Source: Candidatus Eisenbacteria bacterium (GTDB taxonomy: Bacteria; Eisenbacteria; RBG-16-71-46). Taken from it: DNA of 64,000 nt. Made by a program: the position numbers and the translations under genes. The DNA lies in contig JADLBL010000003.1 of assembly GCA_020847735.1 (NCBI GenBank), positions 1-64,000 of the forward strand. The letters run 5' to 3'. Positions 1-8,030 of the stretch are shown one piece after another; the first letter of the stretch is position 1, and every line of letters starts with the position of its first letter. The notes under the pieces are model-generated. The model searched no databases, had not been told where the DNA came from, and saw only the letters and a program-made list of their open reading frames with translations.

Positions 1-43
1 GGCCCAGCAGTGTCGCGTACAGCGTCCGGCTGTCGATCGTCAT
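1..43 (-). CDS. Start of an unidentified minus-strand gene
   Basis: An ATG on the minus strand at 43 opens a reading frame that leaves the window after 14 codons (MTIDSRTLYATLLG). The beginning vaguely resembles N-termini of ISL3-family transposases, which often open with an acidic residue followed by LY..LLG, but 14 residues cannot support a call. The gene diverges from the RuvC-like gene at 158 across about 110 bp. Confidence 0.3.
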   Translation of the reverse strand, partial: MTIDSRTLYATLLG

Positions 44-157
44 CGCGCGTCCTCGCGGTCAGGGTCCGCGCGCAGCCTATCAGGCCATCAAGCCGCTGTT
101 CTCAGCCACACGAAAGTCGGAAGGCCCTCTTTCTTTACCTCCTCAAGTCCCACGCCC

Positions 158-685
158 ATGCCCCGAAACCCTAACCGTCCCATCCTCGCCATCGATCCTG
201 GCACCCGAGAACTCGGCTACGCCGTTCTCGCCGGCCGCCGGCTCCTTGAGCACGGCGTCATCCCTCTTCGAGCACTGCCAAAGAATCGGCGACTCCGCGA
301 AGCGACCCTGGGGATGGGCCGGCTCGTGAATCGACATCGGCCCGGCGCGTTCGTCGTGGAGAAGACCTACCGCCATCCGGTGCCGTGGCTCAATGATCTC
401 CACCGCATCACGCTCGCGGCCCGGCGCATCGCGAAACACTGGCGCATCCCGCTTCACACCTACGCGCCACAGGCCGTACGCCAGACGGTCGCCGGCAACG
501 GCAAGGCGACCAAGAGCCAGGCGGCGGTGATCGTCGCGCACCGCTTCCCGCAGCTGCGTCTCCTGCTCACGCAAGACCGGCGCTGGAAGGAGCGCTACTG
601 GCTGAACGACCTCGATGCCGTCGGCCTTGCGTGGCACCACCAGGCGGTCACGCACCCGCCCTCCCGCAGCCGGAGATCCGGCTGA
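158..685 (+). CDS. RuvC-fold endonuclease-like protein, copy 1
   Basis: This 175-aa protein has the RuvC Holliday-junction-resolvase (RNase H) fold signature. It shows IDPGTRELGY near residue 12 (first catalytic Asp), a VVEKTY strand (catalytic Glu) and a C-terminal LNDLDAVGLA helix carrying acidic residues. RuvC resolvases are about 160-190 aa, so the length fits. Here it is not in a ruvABC locus but in a mobile element, where RuvC-like proteins probably resolve branched recombination or replication intermediates. A second, diverged copy follows at 805. The ATG at 158 leaves a C-rich leader containing a T-rich run. The last dozen residues are basic and Ser/Arg-rich. The fold is well supported; the exact substrate is inferred. 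Confidence 0.75.
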   Translation: MPRNPNRPILAIDPGTRELGYAVLAGRRLLEHGVIPLRALPKNRRLREATLGMGRLVNRHRPGAFVVEKTYRHPVPWLNDLHRITLAARRIAKHWRIPLHTYAPQAVRQTVAGNGKATKSQAAVIVAHRFPQLRLLLTQDRRWKERYWLNDLDAVGLAWHHQAVTHPPSRSRRSG

Positions 686-804
686 AGTACTGGCGCGTCA
701 GGCTTGCCCCGGCGCCACCGCACCCGGCCATCGCACCTGCAAGGGGAGAAGGCCGGCGGCTCTCGGGAGGGCACCCTTTCGATTCACTCAACTCCACTAC
801 CTTC

Positions 805-1344
805 ATGCACCCCAAGACCGTCATCGGCATCGATCCCGGCACCCGCGAAATGGGCCTTGTCGTCCTGCGCGGCCGCGCACTCGTCTGGTTCGGCGTGCGC
901 ACATTGCCCAACGGCAAGCGTCACCACGAAGCGATCGGGCTGGCCAAGCAGCTCGTCCTGAACCTGATCGAAGAACATGACCCGGACGCAGTGGCGATCG
1001 AGCAGCCGTTCGACTTGCCGACGAAGCGGTCGCATCTGCTCAACGTCATCGCCGACGAGCTCCGCGACCGGTCCGAGGAACTGGGGATTGATGTCGTCGA
1101 GCTGTCGCCAGAGGCAATCCGAGAGCGCGTCACTGGGAATCCCCGCGCGAACAAGGTCGATGTCGCCGAGCACCTCGTCGATCACGGCTTCGGGCATCTT
1201 CGCCAACTCGTCCCGAAGCGACCGGCGCGGGCTGCCCTCGGTCTCCGGCCGCGGGACAAGTACTGGCTGCACATGTTCGACGCGCTGGCGATCGCAGTGG
1301 CAGCATCCACGACTACGGCACTTAGTCTGCCCTTAGCTCGGTAG
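805..1344 (+). CDS. RuvC-fold endonuclease-like protein, copy 2
   Basis: This 179-aa paralogue of the preceding gene has IDPGTREMGL (first Asp), AIEQPF (Glu) and KYWLHMFDALAIA (C-terminal acidic helix). The reading frame is open further upstream, but homology begins at the ATG at 805, which is used as the start. The two copies share the catalytic frame but are strongly diverged elsewhere, so this is not a recent duplication. A heterodimer, or one copy specialised for a different junction, is possible but not shown. The gene is probably co-transcribed with copy 1 (119-bp gap). Confidence 0.72.
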   Translation: MHPKTVIGIDPGTREMGLVVLRGRALVWFGVRTLPNGKRHHEAIGLAKQLVLNLIEEHDPDAVAIEQPFDLPTKRSHLLNVIADELRDRSEELGIDVVELSPEAIRERVTGNPRANKVDVAEHLVDHGFGHLRQLVPKRPARAALGLRPRDKYWLHMFDALAIAVAASTTTALSLPLAR

Positions 1345-1386
1345 GTCCCGCCGCCCGAGTTGGCGCTTCGCCCGCCTCGCCTTCGC

Positions 1387-1414
1387 TTGACCGAGCCTCT
1401 GACGGTGGTAGTCT
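1387..1414 (+). promoter_or_regulatory. Candidate sigma-70 promoter for the 1451-3390 cassette
   Basis: A TTGACC hexamer at 1387-1392 is separated by 16 bp from TAGTCT at 1409-1414. The start codon of the P-loop gene is at 1451, behind a GGAGGA ribosome-binding site at 1440-1445. This suggests the downstream two-gene cassette is transcribed on its own. Confidence 0.45.
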
Positions 1415-1450
1415 GCCGGTCTGTTGTTCGCTCAGTCGTGGAGGAATGTC

Positions 1451-3115
1451 GTGGCCGCTGCGATGCCGCCTACCGCCGCAGTCAATCCTGGCGCTCGAAT
1501 CACTCTGGTCTTCGGCGCGCCTGGCACGGGGCGCACCGAGAGCTTGGAGAAGTACCTCAGGTGGCGTTCGAGCAACGCGCCCGAGTCGGGGCAATGCCTG
1601 CTCATTGACCTCGACGCAGCAGTCAAGGAAGCATGTCTGGCGCTGAACTTGAAAGACGAAGACGGCGACGCTTTACCACGACGGCCTTCCATGCAGCTCA
1701 TTGCCGCGCTCGGCCACCACAAACTCGCCGCTTCTTGGCGGGAGGCGCTGGAGTCCGTCGCGATTCGCGCCATTGACGCGTCCAAGACCAGAGACGTCCT
1801 GCTTGTGCTGTACGGGACGTACTTCAACCCGCTTCACTTCGAGTTCTACTCCCCGGTCGACGTGAGGTCTCTTCACTCCCGCCTAGCTGGCCATGTCCGC
1901 CAAGTCGTCGTCCTGATCGACGACATTTACGACATGCGTTCGCGGCTGCCCCAGTCGGATATCACGTTCATTCGCGCCGGGAATGAACGGGAACCGTATG
2001 GTCAGGAGCTTGCCCTTCAGGGAATGCTCACTTGGCGTTCCCAGGAGGTAGCGTTCGCTCACCACTTGGCACTGATGTTCCCTTGCCCATGCTTCGTCTT
2101 CGCGGTCAAACACCCTCTTGGTATCTTTCATCGGTTGGTTGTAGGCGGTCACACGACAGTCTATCTCTCCCACCACATTTCGTCGATCCGGAAGGCGTCC
2201 CTTGCAGATGGTGCGCTCGATAGCGTGGCACGTGAGCAGATTGCTGAAGTCGAGGGCATCGCAACTGAACTTGCAGTTCGGGGTCTGGTTGTATTTGAGC
2301 CCACCTCGATTGACGAGTATCGGTTTCTTGCGCAGCCAGCTGGTGAGTATCCCCTCGATCGCTCTCTGGGCCCACGGTGGCCAAAGGTCACTCCTGCGGA
2401 GCAGCTACTCTGGCATGAGATTGTTCAACGGCCGATGGAGCATCCGAAGCACGCTGACAGAGCTGTGCAGCGCGGGTTGGTGTTCGCCCTCCGGAACGAG
2501 ATCAGCTGGCAGATCAACCAGCGAGATCACGCGCTTGTACGACAGAGCGATCTCGTGTACGTGCACCGGCCGTTCCTGAACGGACACTCTGCGCGGGGCG
2601 TCCAGCGCGAGATGGAGTACAGGCACGCACTCAATGGGGATGCGGCCAACGGCCGCAAGACCATGGTCGTCTTCAACCCGCCGGCTGACGAACTGGCCAG
2701 ACTTGCACCCGCAATATCTGCCCACCTTCATTCCGAGCAAGCAAGCGGGAGGATCTCCATTACGTCCCCGGAGGCGTTGGACGCTCTACGTGATGGAGAT
2801 GGTCTGACAGTAGCCCTAACGGGCACTCCGGAGGACCGTGATTGGAGCGACTCGTACATGGGGCTATTCAAAGTCCTCATGGAACGGTGTAATATTGACA
2901 TTGAACTATCCACAGGGAGTACGCTGGACGGCAATGAGGCGTACACGCGACTTCGTGAGGAGGATAGGTTCATGCGACGTCTACTGGACGCGGTGGCGCC
3001 CCAAGGACGTGGGGAGGAGCGGAGCCTATGGATTCCCGAGTCAATGGACTCGACGGCGATCGCGGCCGCAGTGCACGAGGTAACGGGAAACTCGGAGCGG
3101 GCGGCGATCGTATGA
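1451..3115 (+). CDS. P-loop NTPase-like protein of unknown function
   Basis: I do not recognise a named family for this 554-aa protein. Residues 22-29 (GAPGTGRT) form a Walker A-like loop after a hydrophobic strand. A hydrophobic strand ending in LIDDIYD could be Walker B. This resembles an adenylate-kinase or AAA-type nucleotide-binding N-terminal half. In the C-terminal half, DLVYVHRPFLNG followed by a GV..E-E pattern recalls nucleoside 2-deoxyribosyltransferase-like folds; that is inference from pattern only. The GTG at 1451 is chosen because GGAGGA lies 5 bp upstream; an ATG at 1463 is an alternative. The stop overlaps the next gene as ATGA, so the two are translationally coupled. Promoter and terminator flank the pair, as in defence cassettes. 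GC content is a little lower than in the neighbouring genes. Confidence 0.6.
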   Translation: MAAAMPPTAAVNPGARITLVFGAPGTGRTESLEKYLRWRSSNAPESGQCLLIDLDAAVKEACLALNLKDEDGDALPRRPSMQLIAALGHHKLAASWREALESVAIRAIDASKTRDVLLVLYGTYFNPLHFEFYSPVDVRSLHSRLAGHVRQVVVLIDDIYDMRSRLPQSDITFIRAGNEREPYGQELALQGMLTWRSQEVAFAHHLALMFPCPCFVFAVKHPLGIFHRLVVGGHTTVYLSHHISSIRKASLADGALDSVAREQIAEVEGIATELAVRGLVVFEPTSIDEYRFLAQPAGEYPLDRSLGPRWPKVTPAEQLLWHEIVQRPMEHPKHADRAVQRGLVFALRNEISWQINQRDHALVRQSDLVYVHRPFLNGHSARGVQREMEYRHALNGDAANGRKTMVVFNPPADELARLAPAISAHLHSEQASGRISITSPEALDALRDGDGLTVALTGTPEDRDWSDSYMGLFKVLMERCNIDIELSTGSTLDGNEAYTRLREEDRFMRRLLDAVAPQGRGEERSLWIPESMDSTAIAAAVHEVTGNSERAAIV

Positions 3116-3390
3116 TGGCCCAGTCGGGAGAGCTCGAGGAGGTCGTTCTTTATGCCGGCGACGAGGACGGCTTCGTCGTCACGGAGATCAGGCGGTGGCT
3201 GTCGAGGCACGGGATTGAAGCCCGTATTGCGCCTCCGGCGTTCTCAGACGGCAACGGTGGGCTCGAGCCCGTGTCATTGAGGGCCGGGCAGACAGTGTAT
3301 CGGAACGTCAACTCCATCGTGGCCGTGTTCTTTCACTCGATTGAGATTGGAGAGGAAGTTCCTGGATTTCGTGCCCAGCGAAGAGCCTAA
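3112..3390 (+). CDS. Small partner of the P-loop protein, possibly TIR-like
   Basis: This 92-aa protein overlaps the upstream stop (ATGA), so it is coupled to the P-loop gene. The N-terminus (EEVVLYAGDEDGF, then a helix and RWLSRHGIEARI) has the strand-acidic loop-helix-strand rhythm of TIR or flavodoxin-like domains. NSIVAVFFHSIEIG could be a second core strand. It is shorter than a full TIR domain (about 130 aa) and no catalytic Glu can be assigned, so the similarity is suggestive at best. A terminator starts 29 bp after the stop. Confidence 0.5.
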   Translation: MMAQSGELEEVVLYAGDEDGFVVTEIRRWLSRHGIEARIAPPAFSDGNGGLEPVSLRAGQTVYRNVNSIVAVFFHSIEIGEEVPGFRAQRRA

Positions 3391-3418
3391 CACGCCGGCG
3401 CATCAAGCACCTAGATTC

Positions 3419-3448
3419 GGACCGATCCCTTGTGGGTCGGTCCGGTTT
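3419..3448 (+). terminator. Rho-independent terminator-like hairpin
   Basis: The arm GGACCGATCCC (3419-3429) pairs with GGGTCGGTCC (3434-3443), with one bulged T and a TTGT loop, and is followed by GGTTTC. It closes the 1451-3390 cassette. Confidence 0.6.
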
Positions 3449-3609
3449 CTGTTGGACAGCAGCGTGATCTTCGAGACTTATCCACAGCGATGCGCCGCCG
3501 TCGCCGCGTTCACCTCTCTACGGGGGAAGAACGCCGCGAGCTACGCTACCTGACGCAGTACAACTCTTGCCGCTGTCGTACTACTCGCCCCCTGACAAGG
3601 AGTCCTCCC

Positions 3610-4302
3610 ATGAGGGCTCAGCCAGCCGCTCCCCGGGCCAACGGGGAGCCCGAACCCCGTGAGACCATCGCCTACGCCGAGCTGCTGAAGCTCGCGCACG
3701 ACGAGGGCCTGAAGTCCATCGCCACCTCGCTCGTCTTGACGCCCTCCGAGGACAACGGCCGCCTCGCGATCGTCAAGGCCTCGGTCGAGACGGAGCGCGG
3801 GCACTTCGAAGCTCTGGGCGATGCCGATCCCGGCAACGTCGATGACTTCCTTGCCCCGCACCTGATCCGCGTGGCCGAGACCCGGGCCAAGGCCCGCGCC
3901 CTCCGTGACGCCTGCAATGTGGGCGTCGTCTCCTCCGAGGAGCTGGACGGCGTCAGCCGCGACCGGACCCCGAGCCCCGGACCGGGTGCACACCCTGCGC
4001 GCCCCAACGGCACGAGTCGCACGACCACGCGCCCGCGTGGCAACGGCTCCGCTCCACGATCCAACGCCAGCGGCTCGCCCGAGCCGATGACCGAGGGCCA
4101 GCGCCGGTACCTGTTCCGCATCCTCGCGGGGCAGGGCTACCAGCGCGAGGCCGCCGAGGTGCGCATCAAAGAGCTCTTCGACGTCGACTCGCTCGCCGAG
4201 ATCACCAAGACCGGCGCCATGCAGATGATCGACCGGCTCCTGAACCCCGTCCCCGCCACCGCGGGAGGCGGCAATGGAGCCGAGACGCGTCCTCTCCGTT
4301 AG
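3610..4302 (+). CDS. Rad52-like single-strand annealing protein
   Basis: This 230-aa protein is likely to bind single-stranded DNA and promote annealing in homologous recombination of the element. The N-terminal domain (about 15-115) contains the ERGHFEALGDADPGNV segment followed by HLIRVAETRAKARALRDA, a signature I associate with bacterial and phage Rad52-fold proteins. A Pro/Arg/Asn-rich linker (about 120-165) leads to a C-terminal helical module (MTEGQRRYLFRIL through MIDRLL) that often ends such proteins and may bind DNA or SSB. Its end overlaps the next nuclease gene by 29 bp, a pairing like annealase plus exonuclease in phage recombination modules. The ATG at 3610 follows AGGAG at 3598-3602. 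Family assignment is by pattern, not by alignment. Confidence 0.6.
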   Translation: MRAQPAAPRANGEPEPRETIAYAELLKLAHDEGLKSIATSLVLTPSEDNGRLAIVKASVETERGHFEALGDADPGNVDDFLAPHLIRVAETRAKARALRDACNVGVVSSEELDGVSRDRTPSPGPGAHPARPNGTSRTTTRPRGNGSAPRSNASGSPEPMTEGQRRYLFRILAGQGYQREAAEVRIKELFDVDSLAEITKTGAMQMIDRLLNPVPATAGGGNGAETRPLR

Positions 4303-5116
4303 CCAGGTCAACGCCTACCTCGGCTGTCCGCTCAAGTACCGCTTCCAATACGTGGACAAGATCCCGCGTCCCTGGCGGGTCGCTGGCATGGCCTTCGGCA
4401 CCTCGATCCACGCCGCCGTCGAGTGGTTCCACAAGGAACGGCTCGCCGGACGCTCGCCGGAGCTTCCCGACGTGCAGAAGGTCTTCGACGCCGACTGGTA
4501 CGCGCAGAACGTGGAGCCGCTTGTCTTCTCCGAACGCGAGTCCCGCGAGGGTCTCGCCGAGAAGGGACGGGCCATGCTCCAGCTCTACGTGGAGTCCTGC
4601 AATGGGACGAAGCCGGTCGCGGTCGAACAGCCGTTCGAACTCGACCTCGCCGATCCCGAGACCGGCGAAGTGCTCGAGGTGCGCCTGCGGGGCATCATCG
4701 ACCTTATCGAGGACGATGACGTGCTCGTGGACCTCAAGACCGCCGGCCGGACACTTGAAGCCGGCGGACTCGAACGGCACCTGCAGCTCTCCGCCTACGC
4801 GCTGGCCTATCTGCTCCTTAAGGGGAAGGTCCCGCGCCTGCGGCTGGACATGCTGCTCAAGACCACGAAGCCGCGGCTCGAGCGGCACGAGACCACCCGC
4901 TCGCTCGAGGACCTGTCCTGGACCGCCCGGCTGATCCGCGAGGTCTCCCTCGCGATCGAGACCGAGCATTTCTTCCCGAACCCGTCCTGGCGCTGCACCG
5001 AGTGCGAGTACTTCGCCCACTGCCAGCAGTGGCGCGGTACCTGGCCGATGCAGGCCGACGAGCAGTTACTCCAACTGGCTGAAAGGGAAGGTGTCGGCGA
5101 GATCGCGGGCGCGTGA
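4274..5116 (+). CDS. PD-(D/E)XK nuclease of the RecB/Cas4 type
   Basis: This 280-aa protein matches RecB-family nucleases: an N-terminal SVSQVNAYLGCPLKY motif, GTSIHAAVEWF, and the catalytic core GIIDLI (D143) with VDLKTA (D153, K155), then a QLSAYALAY motif IV. C18 together with C241, C244 and C250 forms a four-cysteine arrangement like the Fe-S clusters of Cas4 and AddB. It overlaps the Rad52-like gene, so the two probably form an exonuclease-annealase pair. No CRISPR array or other cas gene is present, so Cas4 function in adaptation is unlikely. The family call is strong; exonuclease polarity is unknown. Confidence 0.82.
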   Translation: MEPRRVLSVSQVNAYLGCPLKYRFQYVDKIPRPWRVAGMAFGTSIHAAVEWFHKERLAGRSPELPDVQKVFDADWYAQNVEPLVFSERESREGLAEKGRAMLQLYVESCNGTKPVAVEQPFELDLADPETGEVLEVRLRGIIDLIEDDDVLVDLKTAGRTLEAGGLERHLQLSAYALAYLLLKGKVPRLRLDMLLKTTKPRLERHETTRSLEDLSWTARLIREVSLAIETEHFFPNPSWRCTECEYFAHCQQWRGTWPMQADEQLLQLAEREGVGEIAGA

Positions 5117-5288
5117 GGACCTAGGCGGTCGTCGCGTGTCATCGGGGGCCACGGACGGCAGCTGAATGCCTTGCGCCCCGCGGCTCGTCGCACCTTCCCC
5201 GTCTCTTCGTTCCTTCCATCTCCATCGGGGCTCCGCGCGTATTCGCTCGGGGCCCTTCTTTCTTGCCCGCCCCTGCAGGAGTCACCCC

Positions 5289-5714
5289 GTGTATGTCCGC
5301 GAACTCACCCGTCGCCGCTACCGCACCACTTCCCCGGTTCCCATCCGTGGTCCCGACGACGTCGCCCACCTGCCGGCCGTCAAGCGGCTCGTCCGGGCCA
5401 AGCGAGAGCACTTCGTCGTGCTGCTCCTCAACGCCCGGCATGAGGTCGAGGGGATCGAGACCGTCTCGATCGGTTCCTTGAACGCCTCGATCGTCCACCC
5501 GCGCGAGGTCTTCAAGCCCGCCGTCGTCAGCTCGGCTGCCTCGGTCGTCCTTGTCCACAACCACCCTTCGGGCGATCCCGAGCCCTCGGAAGAAGACCTC
5601 TCGATCACCAAGCGCCTGGTCGAAGTCGGCGATCTGCTCGGCATCGGCGTCCTGGATCACGTCCTGGTCGCGAGCCGGGGCCTCGTCTCGTTCCGCGCCC
5701 GGCAACTGCTCTGA
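5289..5714 (+). CDS. RadC (JAB/MPN) domain protein
   Basis: This 141-aa protein consists of the RadC MPN+/JAMM domain alone, without the N-terminal helix-hairpin-helix of chromosomal RadC. The metal-binding motif is H90-N-H92-P-S-G with S100 and D103. Despite the historic name, RadC is not an established repair enzyme; stand-alone RadC genes are common on plasmids, ICEs and genomic islands. The GTG at 5289 is chosen because CAGGAG lies 8 bp upstream, whereas the longer frame is C-rich and not protein-like. The upstream 5117-5288 stretch is a leader with a GGGGCCC run and T-rich tail but no convincing hairpin. Confidence 0.85.
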   Translation: MYVRELTRRRYRTTSPVPIRGPDDVAHLPAVKRLVRAKREHFVVLLLNARHEVEGIETVSIGSLNASIVHPREVFKPAVVSSAASVVLVHNHPSGDPEPSEEDLSITKRLVEVGDLLGIGVLDHVLVASRGLVSFRARQLL

Positions 5715-5730
5715 CGAGAGGGAGGCACCA

Positions 5731-6132
5731 ATGGGCTACACCGTCGATCTGGAAGAAGCCAACCTCATGTGCCGCAGTGAAGCCGCAGCCCGCGAGGCCA
5801 CGACCATCGTCACCGCTCACCGAGAACTGAGTCCCTATCACCTCGAGGTGGCTCCCTGGCAGCGCAGCAGCCCGCCCCGCGAGGACGCATGGTCGCTCAG
5901 CATCGAGCACTTCCAGGGCGACCACTGGGACGACGACGCGGCCAAGCAGCTGTGGCTGGCGCTCGCCCCGCACCTGGCCGACGGCGCCACGATCGAGTTC
6001 CAGGGCGAGGACCGAGTGCGCTGGCGCATCCGCTGGGAGGCCGGCCGTGTCTTCGAGGAGTACGTCCACGAAGTGATCTGGGCCGTCGGCCAGGAGATCG
6101 ACCCGACAGAGTCTGAACCCGCCCCCGCATGA
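5731..6132 (+). CDS. Hypothetical protein between RadC and DUF932 genes
   Basis: This 133-aa acidic protein (VDLEEANLMC... WSLSIEHFQGDHWDDDAAKQLW) has no motif I recognise. It begins 17 bp after radC and ends 16 bp before the DUF932 gene, so it is part of one operon, and GGGAGG lies before its ATG. Alternating hydrophobic and acidic stretches (IEFQGEDRVRWRIRWEAGRVFEEYVHEVIW) suggest a small soluble alpha/beta protein. Confidence 0.6.
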   Translation: MGYTVDLEEANLMCRSEAAAREATTIVTAHRELSPYHLEVAPWQRSSPPREDAWSLSIEHFQGDHWDDDAAKQLWLALAPHLADGATIEFQGEDRVRWRIRWEAGRVFEEYVHEVIWAVGQEIDPTESEPAPA

Positions 6133-6148
6133 ACAGGAAGGAGCACCC

Positions 6149-6877
6149 GTGACTCAAGCACTCGTCGTTCACCGCGGCGGCTGGTCCGCCACCCGGGGGG
6201 ACCTTGCCTCAGTGGAGGTCCCCGAGCCGACCGACTCCTACGTCCCCGTGCCCTATGGGCGGCTGATCGAGGAGATCCACCTCCACCTGCCGCGCTTCGG
6301 CCTCAGGGTCGAGGACGAGCGCTACGCCCTCGCCCGCGAAGGCAACCAGATGTTCGGGGTCCTCACCTGTCGCAACGGCCACGTCGCCGACTGGGGCCTC
6401 GCGGTGGGGGTGAGGAGCAGCTACGACCGCTCGCTCGCGGTCCAGCTCGTCGCAGGCTCCAGGGTCTTCGTCTGCGACAACCTCGCCTTCCACGGCGAGA
6501 CGCAGGTCTCGCGCAAGCACACCGCCCACGTCTTCCGCGACCTGCCGGGCCTCATCTACGACATGCTGATGTCCGTGTCGGCGATGAGGGAGATCTTGGC
6601 GGCCGAGATCGAGCAGATGAAGCGGCAGATCCTCTCCGTGGCGCTCTCGCACCACCTGATGGTCCTGGCGCTCCGGTGCGGCGCCCTGCCGGCCTCCCAG
6701 CTGCCCAAGGTCATCGAGCACTTCGATGACCTCGACAACCCCGAGTTCGCACCACGCTCGGCCTGGGCCCTCTTCAACGCCTTCACGGCGGTCATCGGCC
6801 AGCGGCAACCCCGAGCCCAGATGGACGGGACCCTGCGGCTCACGAAGGCGTTCCGCGAGGGGCTCAGCCTCAACTAG
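6149..6877 (+). CDS. DUF932 family phage/plasmid protein
   Basis: This 242-aa protein matches DUF932 (phage/plasmid-like protein family). It contains VPVPYGRLIEEI near the N-terminus, GLAVGVRSSYDRS, GSRVFVCDNLAFHGE and a RKHTAHVFRDLP segment, which are hallmark blocks. Its role is unknown; family members occur on plasmids and ICEs, often near recombination genes, as here. The start is GTG at 6149 behind AGGAG. A terminator follows 11 bp after the stop, closing the 5289-6877 operon. Confidence 0.8.
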   Translation: MTQALVVHRGGWSATRGDLASVEVPEPTDSYVPVPYGRLIEEIHLHLPRFGLRVEDERYALAREGNQMFGVLTCRNGHVADWGLAVGVRSSYDRSLAVQLVAGSRVFVCDNLAFHGETQVSRKHTAHVFRDLPGLIYDMLMSVSAMREILAAEIEQMKRQILSVALSHHLMVLALRCGALPASQLPKVIEHFDDLDNPEFAPRSAWALFNAFTAVIGQRQPRAQMDGTLRLTKAFREGLSLN

Positions 6878-6887
6878 TTCTTTCACC

Positions 6888-6920
6888 GGGGCTGTTCAGC
6901 GATGGACGGCCCCTCTTTTT
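6888..6920 (+). terminator. Rho-independent terminator
   Basis: A ten-pair stem (6888-6897 with 6904-6913, including two G-U pairs) with a six-base loop is followed by TCTTTTT. It ends the recombination-block operon. Confidence 0.8.
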
Positions 6921-7093
6921 GTGGGATCACGTGCCGGCGGACACGTCGCGGTCTTTTCACTCGTGCTCCGCGGCCGCAAGGTCTAGATGAGCCTACAACG
7001 TCTTCGACCGCCTTGCGCGAGCAACTTCGTGCGCGGGTCGTTCTCGGACAGCCGACGATTGAGGAGTCCGTCCAACATTCAGCGGTTGCTACA

Positions 7094-7112
7094 TGTCGAA
7101 TTCTGTTCGACA
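7094..7112. promoter_or_regulatory. Perfect 7-bp palindrome upstream of a membrane protein gene
   Basis: TGTCGAA and TTCGACA are separated by TTCTG and lie 22 bp before the ATG at 7135. Size and placement fit a dimeric repressor operator. The sequence does not match the LexA boxes I know. Confidence 0.4.
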
Positions 7113-7134
7113 CTGTAGTGGGAGGAGGCCGCTC

Positions 7135-7902
7135 ATGAGAGAAACAGAAGGCCTGCAGGACGTCCAGGACCGAGACAAGGCCGCGCGACAACAGGCCTTC
7201 AATGAGTTCATCGCCTGGTTGGACGGCCCGCCAACGAAGGTACCAGGACGGTGGATTGGCATCGGTCGCGATGTCTACGCGCGGAAGTACCTTTTGCTCG
7301 AAGCGAGTGAAGCGCTCCGGGTGCACGGCGTACCGAATCCGCTCAAACATGCTGCCACGGACGTCTTGGTCGAGAAGGCCCAACGAGAGCTTACTCATCG
7401 CGCGGTGTTCTTGAACATCTTCGGCGGACTCACCTATGTGGTTGCACTGCTTACGCTCCTGTTTGGGGCATGGGAGTTAAGCACGCATGGGGCCGCACTT
7501 CCGCCGGTAGGGGCGCTCGACACTCGTGTCCTTATCTTCTCGATCTTCCGTTCATCGACATCGGCCGCCCTCGTCTTTGCAGCGATCTACTTGCTCGTGG
7601 CGGTGGCGAAAGCACTCCTGAGAGAGGGCTCCCTCCTTCTGAACCGTCGACACGCGCTGCGGTATCTGCGACTGTGTGTCTACTTGACCGATGGCAATAT
7701 CACGCTCGATCAACTGCGCGAGATGGTGAACTGGAACGCCGAGTTCGCGACGGCCTTTGAAGCCATTGACACCGAGAAGATGGTTGGCGCAGCGCCGCTC
7801 AACAAGCTCGTCGAGGCGTTCAATCTCGCGCTTCGAACAGTGGCCAAATCGGTCCCCAGTCGCGTGCATGTTAGCAAAGGTGGAGTGCACGTGGACAAAT
7901 AG
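7135..7902 (+). CDS. Two-segment membrane protein, unknown function
   Basis: This 255-aa protein has a soluble N-terminal third, two strong hydrophobic segments (about 88-110, FLNIFGGLTYVVALLTLLFG; about 133-155, ALVFAAIYLLVAVAKALL) and a C-terminal soluble domain. No family is recognised. The ATG at 7135 has GGAGGAGG just upstream and a palindrome further upstream, so it probably has its own regulated promoter. GC content is lower than in the core element genes, which may mark cargo. Confidence 0.6.
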   Translation: MRETEGLQDVQDRDKAARQQAFNEFIAWLDGPPTKVPGRWIGIGRDVYARKYLLLEASEALRVHGVPNPLKHAATDVLVEKAQRELTHRAVFLNIFGGLTYVVALLTLLFGAWELSTHGAALPPVGALDTRVLIFSIFRSSTSAALVFAAIYLLVAVAKALLREGSLLLNRRHALRYLRLCVYLTDGNITLDQLREMVNWNAEFATAFEAIDTEKMVGAAPLNKLVEAFNLALRTVAKSVPSRVHVSKGGVHVDK

Positions 7903-7915
7903 ACTCAAGACGCTA

Positions 7916-7944
7916 TTGACATGTGTATCGTAGTATGATAGCTT
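7916..7944 (+). promoter_or_regulatory. Candidate sigma-70 promoter
   Basis: A consensus TTGACA (7916-7921) and TAGCTT (7939-7944) are spaced by 17 bp in an AT-rich patch that is unusual here. It points at the gene starting at 8031. Confidence 0.55.
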
Positions 7945-7991
7945 ATAGCGTCCACCTACTAGACCACATGCATGGCAACCCCTAGAAACAT

Positions 7992-8010
7992 GCCGAGCGC
8001 TGTGCTCGGC
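7992..8010 (+). promoter_or_regulatory. Leader hairpin before 8031
   Basis: GCCGAGC and GCTCGGC form a perfect seven-pair stem with a GCTGT loop, 20 bp before the start codon at 8031. There is no U-tract, so it is more likely a leader structure than a terminator. Confidence 0.45.
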
Positions 8011-8030
8011 AGGTGAACTGGGGGAGTGCC

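Noticed and set aside
4274-5116. Cas4 of a CRISPR system
   Set aside because: No CRISPR repeats or other cas genes occur in the window, and the context is a phage-like recombination block.
5220-5270. Terminator-like hairpin in the radC leader
   Set aside because: The GGGGC and GGCCC runs give only about four pairs, so it is not supported as a structured element.
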